A DNA stretch of 64,000 nt, taken from positions 2,170,001 to 2,234,000 of the forward strand of contig NZ_CP019236.1 of NCBI RefSeq assembly GCF_001955695.1. Direction: 5' to 3'. A model generated the notes under the pieces. It searched no databases. It was given only the letters and a program-made list of their open reading frames with translations, and was not told where the DNA came from. Position numbers and translations under genes: made by a program. The stretch is from Rhodoferax koreense. GTDB taxonomy: Bacteria > Pseudomonadota > Gammaproteobacteria > Burkholderiales > Burkholderiaceae_C. Positions 36,767 to 44,733 of this stretch are shown here, in pieces. Position 1 is the first letter of the stretch, and every line of letters begins with the position of its first letter.

Positions 36767-37773
36767 AACGCGAAACCGTCTTCGTGGAGCCCGGGGCGTA
36801 CGCGCCACCCGACATGCCGCGCGCTGCGCTGCCTTCCCTTTCCTGCGTCATCCCATGCCACAACGAGGCGCGCAATCTGGCGCGCCTGCTGCCGATGCTG
36901 GCTGCGGTGCTCGACAGTTGCAGCCGTGCCTGGGAGGTGATCCTGGTGGACGACGGCAGCACCGACGGCACCTTGGCCGAGGCCCTGCAATGGGCCGAGC
37001 TGCCGGGTTTCCGCTGTCTGCAGCTGTCGCGCAATTTCGGCAAGGAGGCCGCCCTGACCGCGGGACTGCAGGAGGCCACCGGCGAGGTCGTGGTGATGAT
37101 GGACGCCGACCTGCAGCACCCGCCGGCCCTGATTCACGAATTCGTCCGCCACTGGCGGTACGGCGCGGATGTCGCCTTCGCGCAGCGCCGCCACCGCGAG
37201 GACGAAGGTTTCCTCAAGCGGCTCGGCGCGCGTGGCTTCTATGCCTTGGTCAACGCGGCCGATGGCGTGGAAGTGCCAGCCGGCGCCGGCGACTTCCGGC
37301 TCATGGACCGCGTGGTGGTCGATGCGCTGCTGGCCCTGCCCGAGCGCAACCGCTTCATGAAGGGCCTGTACGCCTGGGTCGGCTTTCGCACGGTGGCTGT
37401 GCCCTACCAGCCGGAGCCGCGGGCCCACGGCAACAGCAGCTTCAACCTGCTGCGCCTGATCAAGCTCTCGCTCGACGGCCTGACGGCCTTCACGAACTGG
37501 CCCCTGCGCGCGGTGAGCGTGATGGGCATGGTGATGGCCTTGCTGGCCTTCGTGTACGGCGGCTTCCTCACCGTCAGCTACCTGCTGTACGGCCATGAGG
37601 TGAGCGGCTGGACGACCATTGTCGTCAGCCTGATGCTGTTCGTGGGCATCCAGCTGGTGTCGCTCGGCGTGGTGGGCGAATACGTGGGCCGCATCTTCGA
37701 GGAGGTCAAGGCCAGACCCCTGTTCGTGGTGCGCAGCCGGGTGGGCCGCGGCATGAAGGTCGCACGCAAGTGA
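36763..37773 (+). CDS. Polyprenyl-phosphate glycosyltransferase, GT2 (ArnC/FlmF2/LgmA-like)
   Basis: A 336-aa family 2 transferase. GT-A motifs: SCVIPCHNEARNLARLL, VILVDDGSTDGT and VVMMDADLQHPP; two C-terminal membrane helices (about 245-268 and 282-305). Such enzymes move a sugar from a nucleotide onto undecaprenyl phosphate. With the ArnT-like and deacetylase genes that follow, the closest logic is FlmF2 of Francisella or LgmA of Bordetella, which make C55-P-hexosamine for lipid A. The sugar itself is not readable from sequence. It overlaps both neighbours by four bases. Confidence 0.82.
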   Translation: MKRETVFVEPGAYAPPDMPRAALPSLSCVIPCHNEARNLARLLPMLAAVLDSCSRAWEVILVDDGSTDGTLAEALQWAELPGFRCLQLSRNFGKEAALTAGLQEATGEVVVMMDADLQHPPALIHEFVRHWRYGADVAFAQRRHREDEGFLKRLGARGFYALVNAADGVEVPAGAGDFRLMDRVVVDALLALPERNRFMKGLYAWVGFRTVAVPYQPEPRAHGNSSFNLLRLIKLSLDGLTAFTNWPLRAVSVMGMVMALLAFVYGGFLTVSYLLYGHEVSGWTTIVVSLMLFVGIQLVSLGVVGEYVGRIFEEVKARPLFVVRSRVGRGMKVARK

Positions 37774-39350
37774 GGCCCGCGGCGCGGCCCGCGCGGGGGG
37801 AGCGGTGGCAGGTCTCCCTGGCCATCCTGCTGGTGCTCGCGGCCACGGCCTGGGCCCGGCCGCTGATGCTGCCCGACGAAGGGCGCTACGCCGGCGTCGC
37901 CTGGGAGATGCTGCGCTCGGGCGACTGGTGGACGCCGACGCTGGACGGTCTGCCGTTCTTCCACAAGCCGCCCTTGTTCTACTGGATCACCGCCGCGGCG
38001 ATGTCCATGTTCGGCATGCACGAGTGGACCGCTCGCGCGGCCTCGATGCTCGGGGCCTGGACCGGCGCCACGGCGGTGTACCTTTTCGCCTGGCGCTGGG
38101 GCAGCCCCCGCCTGGCCCGGCTCGCCGTGGTGGCGCTGCTGGCGCAGCCGCTGTTCTTCCTCGGCGGGCAGTTCGCCAACCTGGACATGCTGGTGGCCGG
38201 CTGCATCAGCGCGACCGTGCTGCTGGCCGCCCACGGGGCGCTGCAGCAGCAGGCCGGGCGGCCACACCGTCACGCGCTGGCCGGGGCATATGTGTTCGCC
38301 GCGCTCGGCGTGCTGGCCAAGGGGCTGATCGGCATCGTGCTGCCGGGGCTGGTCATCGTCGTCTGGCTGCTGGCCCTGCGGCGCTGGCGCACGCTGCTGG
38401 CGTTGTGGTGGTGGCCCGGCCTGCTGCTGATGCTGGCCATTGCCGCGCCCTGGTTCCTGGTGATGCAGGCGCGGTTTCCCGACTTCCTGAACTATTTCTT
38501 CGTGGTGCAGCACTTCCAGCGTTTCAGCGGCAGCGGCTTCAACAATGTGCAGGCCTGGTGGTTCTATCCGGCCGTGCTGCTGCTGTGCCACGGCCTGTGG
38601 CTGCCTTGGCTGCTGCGCATCTTCGCGCCGACGCAACTGACGGCGGCGCGCCGGGACCCGGTGCGCCTGCTGATGTGGGTCTGGTTCGCCGTGGTGCTGG
38701 TGTTCTTCTCGCTGCCGAAGTCCAAGCTCGTCGGCTACGTGCTGCCGGCCGTGCCGCCGCTGGTGTATCTGCTGGCCGACAGCTTCGCGGTGCAGACGGC
38801 CGCAGTGGAAGGGGTGGACGGCGCGCATGGGCCACGGCGCTGGTGGTCCGGTGCCGTGGCCCTGTCGGCCATCGGCGCGCTGGCGGTGGTGGCCTGGCTG
38901 GCGCTGCATCCGGTGAAGTCCACGCGGCAGCTGGCGCTGGTGCTCAAGGACCGTCACCAGCCGACCGAGCCGCTTTTCATGCTCGGCAACTACGACTACG
39001 ACGTGCCTTTCTACGCCGGGTTGCGCGAACCGGTGGCCATCGTCGATGCCTGGGATGACCCGGCACTCGCACAGTCCGACAACTGGCGCAAGGAAATCGC
39101 CGATGCGGCAGGCTTTGCGCCGGCCCGCGCATCGGCCAGCCTGCTGTTGCCGGCGCAATTGCCCGCCGCGCTGTGCGATGCGCCACTGAGCTGGGTCATC
39201 GGCCCCGCGGACCAGGCCGATGCGTGGCCCGCGCTGGCCGGCGCCGAGCAGGTCTACCGCGGCGAAGGCCGGGTGCTTTGGCGCGTGGACCGGCGCCATG
39301 CCGGCCAGGCCGGCGGGCCGGGCTGTGCGGGAAGGCCAGATGCCGGTTGA
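37770..39350 (+). CDS. ArnT-like lipid-linked glycosyltransferase (GT83)
   Basis: A 526-aa GT-C enzyme with about twelve membrane helices. The first periplasmic loop has the catalytic acidic pair in RPLMLPDEGRYAGVAWEML, followed by WWTPTLDGLPFFHKPPLFYW, as in ArnT. It would transfer a sugar from undecaprenyl phosphate to lipid A (or core) phosphate, lowering negative charge and polymyxin binding. The GTG start overlaps the GT2 stop (GTGA); its own stop overlaps the deacetylase gene by 11 bp. Confidence 0.87.
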   Translation: MRPAARPARGERWQVSLAILLVLAATAWARPLMLPDEGRYAGVAWEMLRSGDWWTPTLDGLPFFHKPPLFYWITAAAMSMFGMHEWTARAASMLGAWTGATAVYLFAWRWGSPRLARLAVVALLAQPLFFLGGQFANLDMLVAGCISATVLLAAHGALQQQAGRPHRHALAGAYVFAALGVLAKGLIGIVLPGLVIVVWLLALRRWRTLLALWWWPGLLLMLAIAAPWFLVMQARFPDFLNYFFVVQHFQRFSGSGFNNVQAWWFYPAVLLLCHGLWLPWLLRIFAPTQLTAARRDPVRLLMWVWFAVVLVFFSLPKSKLVGYVLPAVPPLVYLLADSFAVQTAAVEGVDGAHGPRRWWSGAVALSAIGALAVVAWLALHPVKSTRQLALVLKDRHQPTEPLFMLGNYDYDVPFYAGLREPVAIVDAWDDPALAQSDNWRKEIADAAGFAPARASASLLLPAQLPAALCDAPLSWVIGPADQADAWPALAGAEQVYRGEGRVLWRVDRRHAGQAGGPGCAGRPDAG

Positions 39351-40236
39351 GACCCAGGACCGCCCACGGCGCATCTGCTTCGCGGCGGACGATTTCGGCC
39401 TGGATGACGGCATCGGCTCGGCGGTGCTGGAACTGGTGCAGCGCGGCCGCATCCAAGCCGTGGGCTGCATGGTGGGCGCGCCGAAATGGGCGCCCTGGCA
39501 GTACGAAGCGCGGCGGCTGCCACCGGCCGAAGTGGACGTCGGCCTGCATCTGGACCTCACCCAGCATCCCTTGCTGGCCAGGATGCGCCAGTCGCTCCCG
39601 CGCTGGATCCTCGCGAGCCATGCGGGCCTGCTGCAGCGCCGCATGCTGCGGGAGGAAATCCGCGCGCAGCTCGACGCCTTCGAGGCGGCCCTGGGCCGGC
39701 CGCCGGCCTACATCGATGGCCACCAGCACGTCCACCAACTGCCCGGCGTGCGCAGCGAACTGTTGGCCGAGATCCAAGACCGCTATGGCAACAGTCCGCC
39801 GTGGTTGCGCGCCACCCGGCCGCCGGCCGGCCTCGTGCCGGCTGCAAATGGCGGCTGGGCGGGCTGGGCGAAGGCGCGGGTGATCGCGGCGCTCGGCGCT
39901 TGCGGCCTGGCCGCGGCGGCGCGCCGGCAGGGCATTGCGCAGAACCGGTGCCTGCTCGGCGCCTACGGCTTCGATGCGGACCGGGAGGGCTACCTGGCGC
40001 TGCTGTCCGCGGGCTTGTCGCAGGCGCCGGACGCGGCGCTGGTGATGTGCCATCCGAGCCAGTTCGTCGGCGGCAGCGGCGCCGACGACCTCGACGAGAT
40101 CGAGGCCGCCCGGCTGGTGGAGTTCGACGTGCTGCGCGGGGCCGCGCTGGGCCGCGTGCTGGCCGACGGGGGCTTCGTGCTGCAGCCCATGAGCCGAATC
40201 CTCAGGCCGCGGCCGGAGGGGATTGCGCGAAGCTGA
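39340..40236 (+). CDS. YdjC/ChbG family deacetylase (NaxD/LgmC/HpnK-like)
   Basis: A 298-aa metal-dependent deacetylase. The family acidic pair is RICFAADDFGLDDGIGSAVL; metal His are in VGLHLDLTQHP and YIDGHQHVHQLPGV, with ALVMCHPSQF near the end. NaxD of Francisella and Acinetobacter and LgmC of Bordetella remove an acetyl group from polyprenyl-linked N-acetylhexosamine so that a free amine sugar goes to lipid A; that job fits here. The ATG at 39340 is chosen, the frame being open back to 39220. Its 3' end overlaps the convergent kinase gene by 35 bp. Confidence 0.85.
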   Translation: MPVETQDRPRRICFAADDFGLDDGIGSAVLELVQRGRIQAVGCMVGAPKWAPWQYEARRLPPAEVDVGLHLDLTQHPLLARMRQSLPRWILASHAGLLQRRMLREEIRAQLDAFEAALGRPPAYIDGHQHVHQLPGVRSELLAEIQDRYGNSPPWLRATRPPAGLVPAANGGWAGWAKARVIAALGACGLAAAARRQGIAQNRCLLGAYGFDADREGYLALLSAGLSQAPDAALVMCHPSQFVGGSGADDLDEIEAARLVEFDVLRGAALGRVLADGGFVLQPMSRILRPRPEGIARS

Positions 40237-41575
40237 TCCGGTAGCAGCTCGTGAAGCCGAGCGGTGCGGACACCTTGGCGAAGCGCGCGTTGTGGATGGC
40301 CGCGATCTTGGCCACCACGCGGTGACCCGATCCGAGCCCGAGCGAGCGCGATGTGTCCGCTTCTTCGCCCGGTGCGCAGGCAGCGCGTGGGGCCGTGCGG
40401 TCCGCCGAGGGCGCAGAGTCGCAAACCTGGAGCCAGCCCGCCCCGGCATCGAGTTGCACTTCCACGCGCGTGCCGGGCGGCGTGTGGCTCAACGCGTTCT
40501 CCACCAGGTTGCGCACCACCAGGCTCAGCAACAGCCCGTGGCCCTTCAGCAGGAAAGGCCCATCGCTGACCAGCGACATCTCGTGTTCGGTGTCGAGGGC
40601 GATCTGCCCGAACTCGGCGACTTCGGCGCGGGTGATCGCGTCCAGGTCCACCTGTTCCTGCGTTTCCAGCAGTTCGGTGCGGCTGGCCCGCGCCAGTGCC
40701 AGCAGGTTGGACAACACACTGCCCGCGCGCAGTGCGTCCTGCTCGAGCTGCAGCAGCAGGGTCTCGCGCTCGTCGTCCGAGCGCGCCCGGCGCAGCGCGC
40801 GCGCCTGCAGGGCCAGCGAGGCCAGCGGCGTGCGCAACTCATGGGCGAGTTCGCTGGAGAGTTCGCGTTCCTTGTCCACCGCCGACTGGTAACGCCCGGC
40901 CAGGGTGTTGATCGATCTGGCCACCGCCTGCAGCTCCTGGTGCACGTAGTGGCCCTGCAGCGGCGAAGGCAGTTGGATGTTCAGCGTGTCGACCTCGCGC
41001 GCGAGCGCATGCAGGGGGCGCAGCCCGCGGTAGATCGCCAGGCCGAGCGCGAGCGCGACCACGGGCAGCAGCCAGAAGCCGGGCCCGGCGATCTGTTCCG
41101 CGATGTCTGCCGCCAGTTCGTCGCGCTCCACCACATTCACCAGCACGGTGACGCGGCGCGTGCGTCGCTCGTTGTTGTCCCAGCGCGAAAACGCACGCCA
41201 GGCCACCGGCGGCGAGCCCAGCGAAAGGGTCTCGAAGCCCTCGGTCCGGCTGAAGGGCACGTCGGGTGCCTCGCCGCCGCGGCTGATCACCTTGCCCTGG
41301 CCGTCCCAGATCACGATGCTCATCGAGCGCTGGTAGTCGTGGCTCCTGAGGTTGGACAGGGCCGCATAGCGGCTGCTGTCGTCCTGCGGCGCGAAGGCGC
41401 CCGGCTCCTCGGCCAGCTCGAGCAAGGCCACGCTGGCCAGGTGGCCGTCGGTGAGTTCGTCGGCCTCGTGGACGCCGGTCCTGTAGCCGAGCGCCAGCAG
41501 GCCGCCCCAGACGATCAGCAAGGCCCCGAGCGCCCAGGCGAGCAGGCTGGTGGTCAGGTATTTCTGGCGGGTCAC
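40202..41575 (-). CDS. Sensor histidine kinase (PmrB/QseC-like)
   Basis: A 457-aa inner-membrane kinase. TM1 at about residues 12-31, periplasmic sensor 32-165, TM2 at about 166-182, HAMP, phospho-acceptor SSELAHELRTPLASLA (His 245), N-box VVRNLVENALSHTPPG and a degenerate G region (LGLGSGHRVVAKIA). Two ExxE tetrads lie in the sensor region (37-40, 53-56); PmrB uses ExxE to sense iron, so this is suggestive only. The GTG start overlaps the regulator stop (GTGA). It runs convergently into the deacetylase gene. Confidence 0.85.
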   Translation of the reverse strand: MTRQKYLTTSLLAWALGALLIVWGGLLALGYRTGVHEADELTDGHLASVALLELAEEPGAFAPQDDSSRYAALSNLRSHDYQRSMSIVIWDGQGKVISRGGEAPDVPFSRTEGFETLSLGSPPVAWRAFSRWDNNERRTRRVTVLVNVVERDELAADIAEQIAGPGFWLLPVVALALGLAIYRGLRPLHALAREVDTLNIQLPSPLQGHYVHQELQAVARSINTLAGRYQSAVDKERELSSELAHELRTPLASLALQARALRRARSDDERETLLLQLEQDALRAGSVLSNLLALARASRTELLETQEQVDLDAITRAEVAEFGQIALDTEHEMSLVSDGPFLLKGHGLLLSLVVRNLVENALSHTPPGTRVEVQLDAGAGWLQVCDSAPSADRTAPRAACAPGEEADTSRSLGLGSGHRVVAKIAAIHNARFAKVSAPLGFTSCYRISFAQSPPAAA

Positions 41576-42255
41576 GCGGGATCCTCGGGCACGAAGTAAC
41601 CCACGCCGCGCATGGTGCGGATCACCTTCTCCCCGAGCTTCCTGCGCAGGTGGTGGATGTGCACCTCCACGGCGTTGCTGTCCAGCGCGTCGCCCCAGTT
41701 GTAGAGCCGCGTCTCGATCTGCGCGCGCGACAGCACCCGTGGCCGCACCTCCGCCAGCGCCAGCAGCACACCGAATTCGCGGCTCGACAGGGCCACGATC
41801 TCTCCGTTGTGGCGCACGGTACGGGCGGCGGGGTCGATCTCCAGCGCGGCCATCTTCAGCGTGGGCTGGGCACGGCCCACCGAGCGCCGGCGCAGGGCGC
41901 GCATGCGGGCGGCGAGTTCGTCCGGATCGAAGGGCTTGATCACGTAGTCGTCGGCGCCCATGTCCAGGCATTCGATGCGCGCGGCGACCTGGTCGCGCGC
42001 GGTCATGATCAGCACCGGCGTGTCGGCGTCGGGCAGCCGTCCCTGGGGCGCCTTGCGCAGGCGCCGCAGCACCTCGCCGCCATCGCCGTCACGCAGGCCG
42101 AGGTCGAGCAATACCAGATCGAACGGCTCGGCGCACAGGGCCGCCCAGGCCGGGGCCACGCCGTCGGCCATGTCGGCCGCCCAGCCCAGCTGTTTCAGGT
42201 GGGCCTCGAGGCCGCGGGCGATGCCCTCATCGTCTTCGACAACCAATATGCGCAT
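41572..42255 (-). CDS. Response regulator, OmpR family (PmrA/QseB-like)
   Basis: A 227-aa regulator. Receiver: MRILVVEDDEGIARGLEAHL with acidic pocket, phospho-acceptor Asp 51 (LVLLDLGLRDGDGG), MTARD and DYVIKPFDPDELAARM. C-terminal winged helix with SSREFGVLLALAEVRPRVLS and SNAVEVHIHHLRRKLG. OmpR-type regulators of this branch bind direct repeats spaced 11 bp, like the two boxes found at 33905 and 36125. It is the first gene of the kinase operon, which is transcribed toward the envelope island. Confidence 0.9.
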   Translation of the reverse strand: MRILVVEDDEGIARGLEAHLKQLGWAADMADGVAPAWAALCAEPFDLVLLDLGLRDGDGGEVLRRLRKAPQGRLPDADTPVLIMTARDQVAARIECLDMGADDYVIKPFDPDELAARMRALRRRSVGRAQPTLKMAALEIDPAARTVRHNGEIVALSSREFGVLLALAEVRPRVLSRAQIETRLYNWGDALDSNAVEVHIHHLRRKLGEKVIRTMRGVGYFVPEDPA

Positions 42256-42303
42256 GCCCGCATTGTGCGTCGATCCGCATGGATTTCCGCGGGGCGCGCG
42301 TGC

Positions 42304-43413
42304 TCAATGGGAATGCCCGCCTTGCGCGCCATGGCGATGCCGGTGGTGGATGTCGGGAAAATGCGCATGCCGGTGCACCAGCACCTCGTGCACATGCGCG
42401 TGGGTGTGGGGCTCTTCGCCGTTCCAGGCGAAGGCGTGCGTGTGCCGATGGTGCGCGTCGTGGCGATGCCGGTGGCTGTGGGCCAGCGGCTCGTGCACGT
42501 GGGCGTGCTCGTGCCTTTCGCGCACGTGCAGCCAGACGCCCCCGGCCATCAGCGCCGCGGCCGCCCAGAACAGCGCCCCGGGCGCGGCTGGCCACAACGC
42601 GAACGACACCGCCACGCCGAACAGCGGCGCGACGGAGAAGTAGGCCCCGCTGCGCGCCGTGCCCAGCGTGCGCAGCGCCAGCACGAACAGCGTGAGGCTC
42701 AGCCCGTAGCCAAAGAAACCCAGCACCAGGCTGGCGGCGAGCGGCCCCGCGGCGGGGAGCACCGCGCCGCCGGCCAGCGCCAGCGCGGTGTTGGTGGCGC
42801 CGGCCAAGAGGCCCTTAAGGCCGGCCACCAGCATCGCGTCGTTGGTCGACACCTTGCGCGTGAGGTTGTTGTCCACGGCCCAGCACAGGCAGGCGCCGAC
42901 CACCAGCAGGGCACCGGTGGACAGGGTGGCACCGCCGGGCTCCCAGGCCAGGAGCACGCCGCCGAGCACGATCGCGGCCATGCCCAGCACGACCCGGCGG
43001 TCGGCGTTCTCCCGGAACACCAGCCAGGCGATGAGCGCCGTCAGCACGGCTTCGACATTGAGCAGCAGCGAGGCGGTGGCGCCGCCGGTCTGCGTCAGGC
43101 CGAGCATCAGCAGGGCCGGCCCGCAGACACCGCCGAACAGGATCGCGCCGAGCAGCCAGGGCCATTCGGCACGCGGGATGTGCAGCCGCGCCGTGTCCTG
43201 GCCTGGTGGCCGTGTCCTGGTGGCCGCGGCCACCAGGACACGGCGCAGACCGAGCAGCAGGCCCAGTCCCAGGCCGCTGCCGAGGTAGAGCAGGCCGGCC
43301 AGCAGCAAGGGCGGCATATCGCCGACCAGCGCTTTGGCCAGCGGCGTGCTGGCGCCGAAGAGCAGGGCGGCGGCCAGCGCAGGAAGTGCTGGCAGAGTGG
43401 AGCGTAAGGTCAT
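42304..43413 (-). CDS. EamA/DMT transporter with histidine-rich C-terminal tail
   Basis: A 369-aa membrane protein with ten hydrophobic segments and two EamA repeats (LLFGASTPLAKALVGDMPPL; LLNVEAVLTALIAWLVFREN). After the last helix come about 70 residues in which His makes up roughly a third, in runs such as HSHRHRHDAHHRHTHAF. That tail probably binds nickel, cobalt or zinc, so metal export or metal-controlled transport is possible. The loop after TM2 is encoded by a perfect 36-bp palindrome (43209-43244). The gene begins 73 bp before a divergent dehydrogenase. Confidence 0.85.
   Translation of the reverse strand: MTLRSTLPALPALAAALLFGASTPLAKALVGDMPPLLLAGLLYLGSGLGLGLLLGLRRVLVAAATRTRPPGQDTARLHIPRAEWPWLLGAILFGGVCGPALLMLGLTQTGGATASLLLNVEAVLTALIAWLVFRENADRRVVLGMAAIVLGGVLLAWEPGGATLSTGALLVVGACLCWAVDNNLTRKVSTNDAMLVAGLKGLLAGATNTALALAGGAVLPAAGPLAASLVLGFFGYGLSLTLFVLALRTLGTARSGAYFSVAPLFGVAVSFALWPAAPGALFWAAAALMAGGVWLHVRERHEHAHVHEPLAHSHRHRHDAHHRHTHAFAWNGEEPHTHAHVHEVLVHRHAHFPDIHHRHRHGAQGGHSH
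43209..43244. repeat. Perfect 36-bp palindrome inside the EamA transporter gene
   Basis: Half-site GCCGTGTCCTGGTGGCCG is followed directly by its exact reverse complement. The first 12 bases also occur as a direct repeat at 43190-43201. It encodes the loop with VAAATRTRPPGQ. It could extrude a cruciform; origin unknown. Confidence 0.9.
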
Positions 43414-43486
43414 GGTTTCGGGCGAACACGGTTGGGCAGCGGCGTCCTACGATACACCCCTCAAACCAAGCCTCGGAGACGAACAT

Positions 43487-44275
43487 ATGACGCAGGAATT
43501 CGCCGGAAAAATCGTGGTGGTCAGCGGGGGCAGCCGCGGCATCGGTCGCGGCATCGCCGCCGCTTTCGCCGCCCAGGGCGCGCAGACCGTGCTGGCGGCT
43601 TCCTCGCAGGACACCCTGAACGCGACGGCCGATGCCATCACCCAAAGCGGCGCGATCCGCCCCGACGTGTGCGCGGCCGACCTGCGCACCGAGGACGGCT
43701 GCAAGGCCGTGTTCGCGCTGGTGAGCCAGCGCCACGGCCGCTGCGACATCCTCGTCAACTCGGCCGGCGCCACGCGTGCCGGCGCCTTCCTCGACCTCAC
43801 GGCCGACGCCTGGCAGGACGGCTTCGCGCTCAAGTTCTTCGGCTGCGTGCACCTGTGCCGGCTGTTCTGGCCGATGCTGGCGGCATCGCACGGCCATGTG
43901 GTCAACATCATCGGCGGCGCGGCGCGCACACCCGACCCGGGTTTCCTGATCGGCGGCTCGGTGAACGCGGCCATGCACAACTTCACGAAGGGCCTGTCCG
44001 GCCTGGGCAAACGCGATGGCGTCAACGTCAACGCCATCCTGCCCGGCCTGACGGAGACCGCGCGCGTCGGCCAGCTTTTCGCGCAGCGCGCCGCGGCCAG
44101 CGGCAAGACGGTGGACGAGGAGCGTGCGGCCCAGGTTGCGAAGGAGGGGCTGGCGCGGCTGGGCACGCCCGAGGACGTGGCGGCGCTAGCGCTGTTCCTG
44201 TGTGGCGAGGCGGCGCGCCACATCCAGGGCACGGCCATCGCCGTGGACGGCGGCGGCACGCCGGGCGTGTACTGA
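43487..44275 (+). CDS. SDR family oxidoreductase
   Basis: A 262-aa classical short-chain dehydrogenase. Cofactor loop KIVVVSGGSRGIGRGIAAAF (TGxxxGxG variant with S for T), then VNSAGATRAG. The usual YxxxK triad is not standard: the stretch HVVNIIGGAARTPDPGFLIG and NAAMHNFTKGLSGLGK has Met-His rather than Tyr before the Lys, so activity is uncertain. This pattern occurs in several uncharacterised SDRs. ATG at 43487 after GGAGACGAACAT. Substrate unknown. Confidence 0.82.
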   Translation: MTQEFAGKIVVVSGGSRGIGRGIAAAFAAQGAQTVLAASSQDTLNATADAITQSGAIRPDVCAADLRTEDGCKAVFALVSQRHGRCDILVNSAGATRAGAFLDLTADAWQDGFALKFFGCVHLCRLFWPMLAASHGHVVNIIGGAARTPDPGFLIGGSVNAAMHNFTKGLSGLGKRDGVNVNAILPGLTETARVGQLFAQRAAASGKTVDEERAAQVAKEGLARLGTPEDVAALALFLCGEAARHIQGTAIAVDGGGTPGVY

Positions 44276-44441
44276 GAAGGCGTTAGGGGAACCTGCTGGG
44301 GCCACCGATCGGGGACAAGCCTTTTTCCTACGCTGGCCGTTCCGCCACGCCGACTTGGGGCCCGCCACGCGCTGATTAAGTTCTGCACTGGGCCCGGCGC
44401 TGTTGCCTGCCCGCTTTGATCGACCTCCGAGGAGATTCGTC

Positions 44442-44699
44442 ATGCGTGACATCAACGCCCGCCCCGAGCCCGCGCGACTCGCGGTGTTCGACCACTGTGT
44501 CAACGCCGGCTTCTACCTGCTGGTGGTGGCCGCGGCCATCACGTTCTGCGCGACCTTGTGGTTGCCGAGGGTGCCGGCGGAGGACGCGCTGCAAAGCTCG
44601 TGGATCTGCATCTTCGGCGCTGCAGTGTGCCTGCTGTTGCGGCTGGCCGTGATGGTGTGGGAAGACTTCGGCGACGCGCGGGCCGACAAGCCCTCCTGA
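44442..44699 (+). CDS. Small membrane protein (85 aa), hypothetical
   Basis: Two hydrophobic helices (about residues 20-42 and 55-72) with a short Pro-containing loop and acidic C-terminus (WEDFGDARADKPS). GAGGAG nine bases before the ATG marks the start. The dehydrogenase with a lysine-rich N-terminus begins 34 bp downstream and may be cotranscribed. No family recognised. Confidence 0.6.
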   Translation: MRDINARPEPARLAVFDHCVNAGFYLLVVAAAITFCATLWLPRVPAEDALQSSWICIFGAAVCLLLRLAVMVWEDFGDARADKPS

Positions 44700-44733
44700 A
44701 ACACTGCCATCGGGCAACACAAGATCCATCGTC

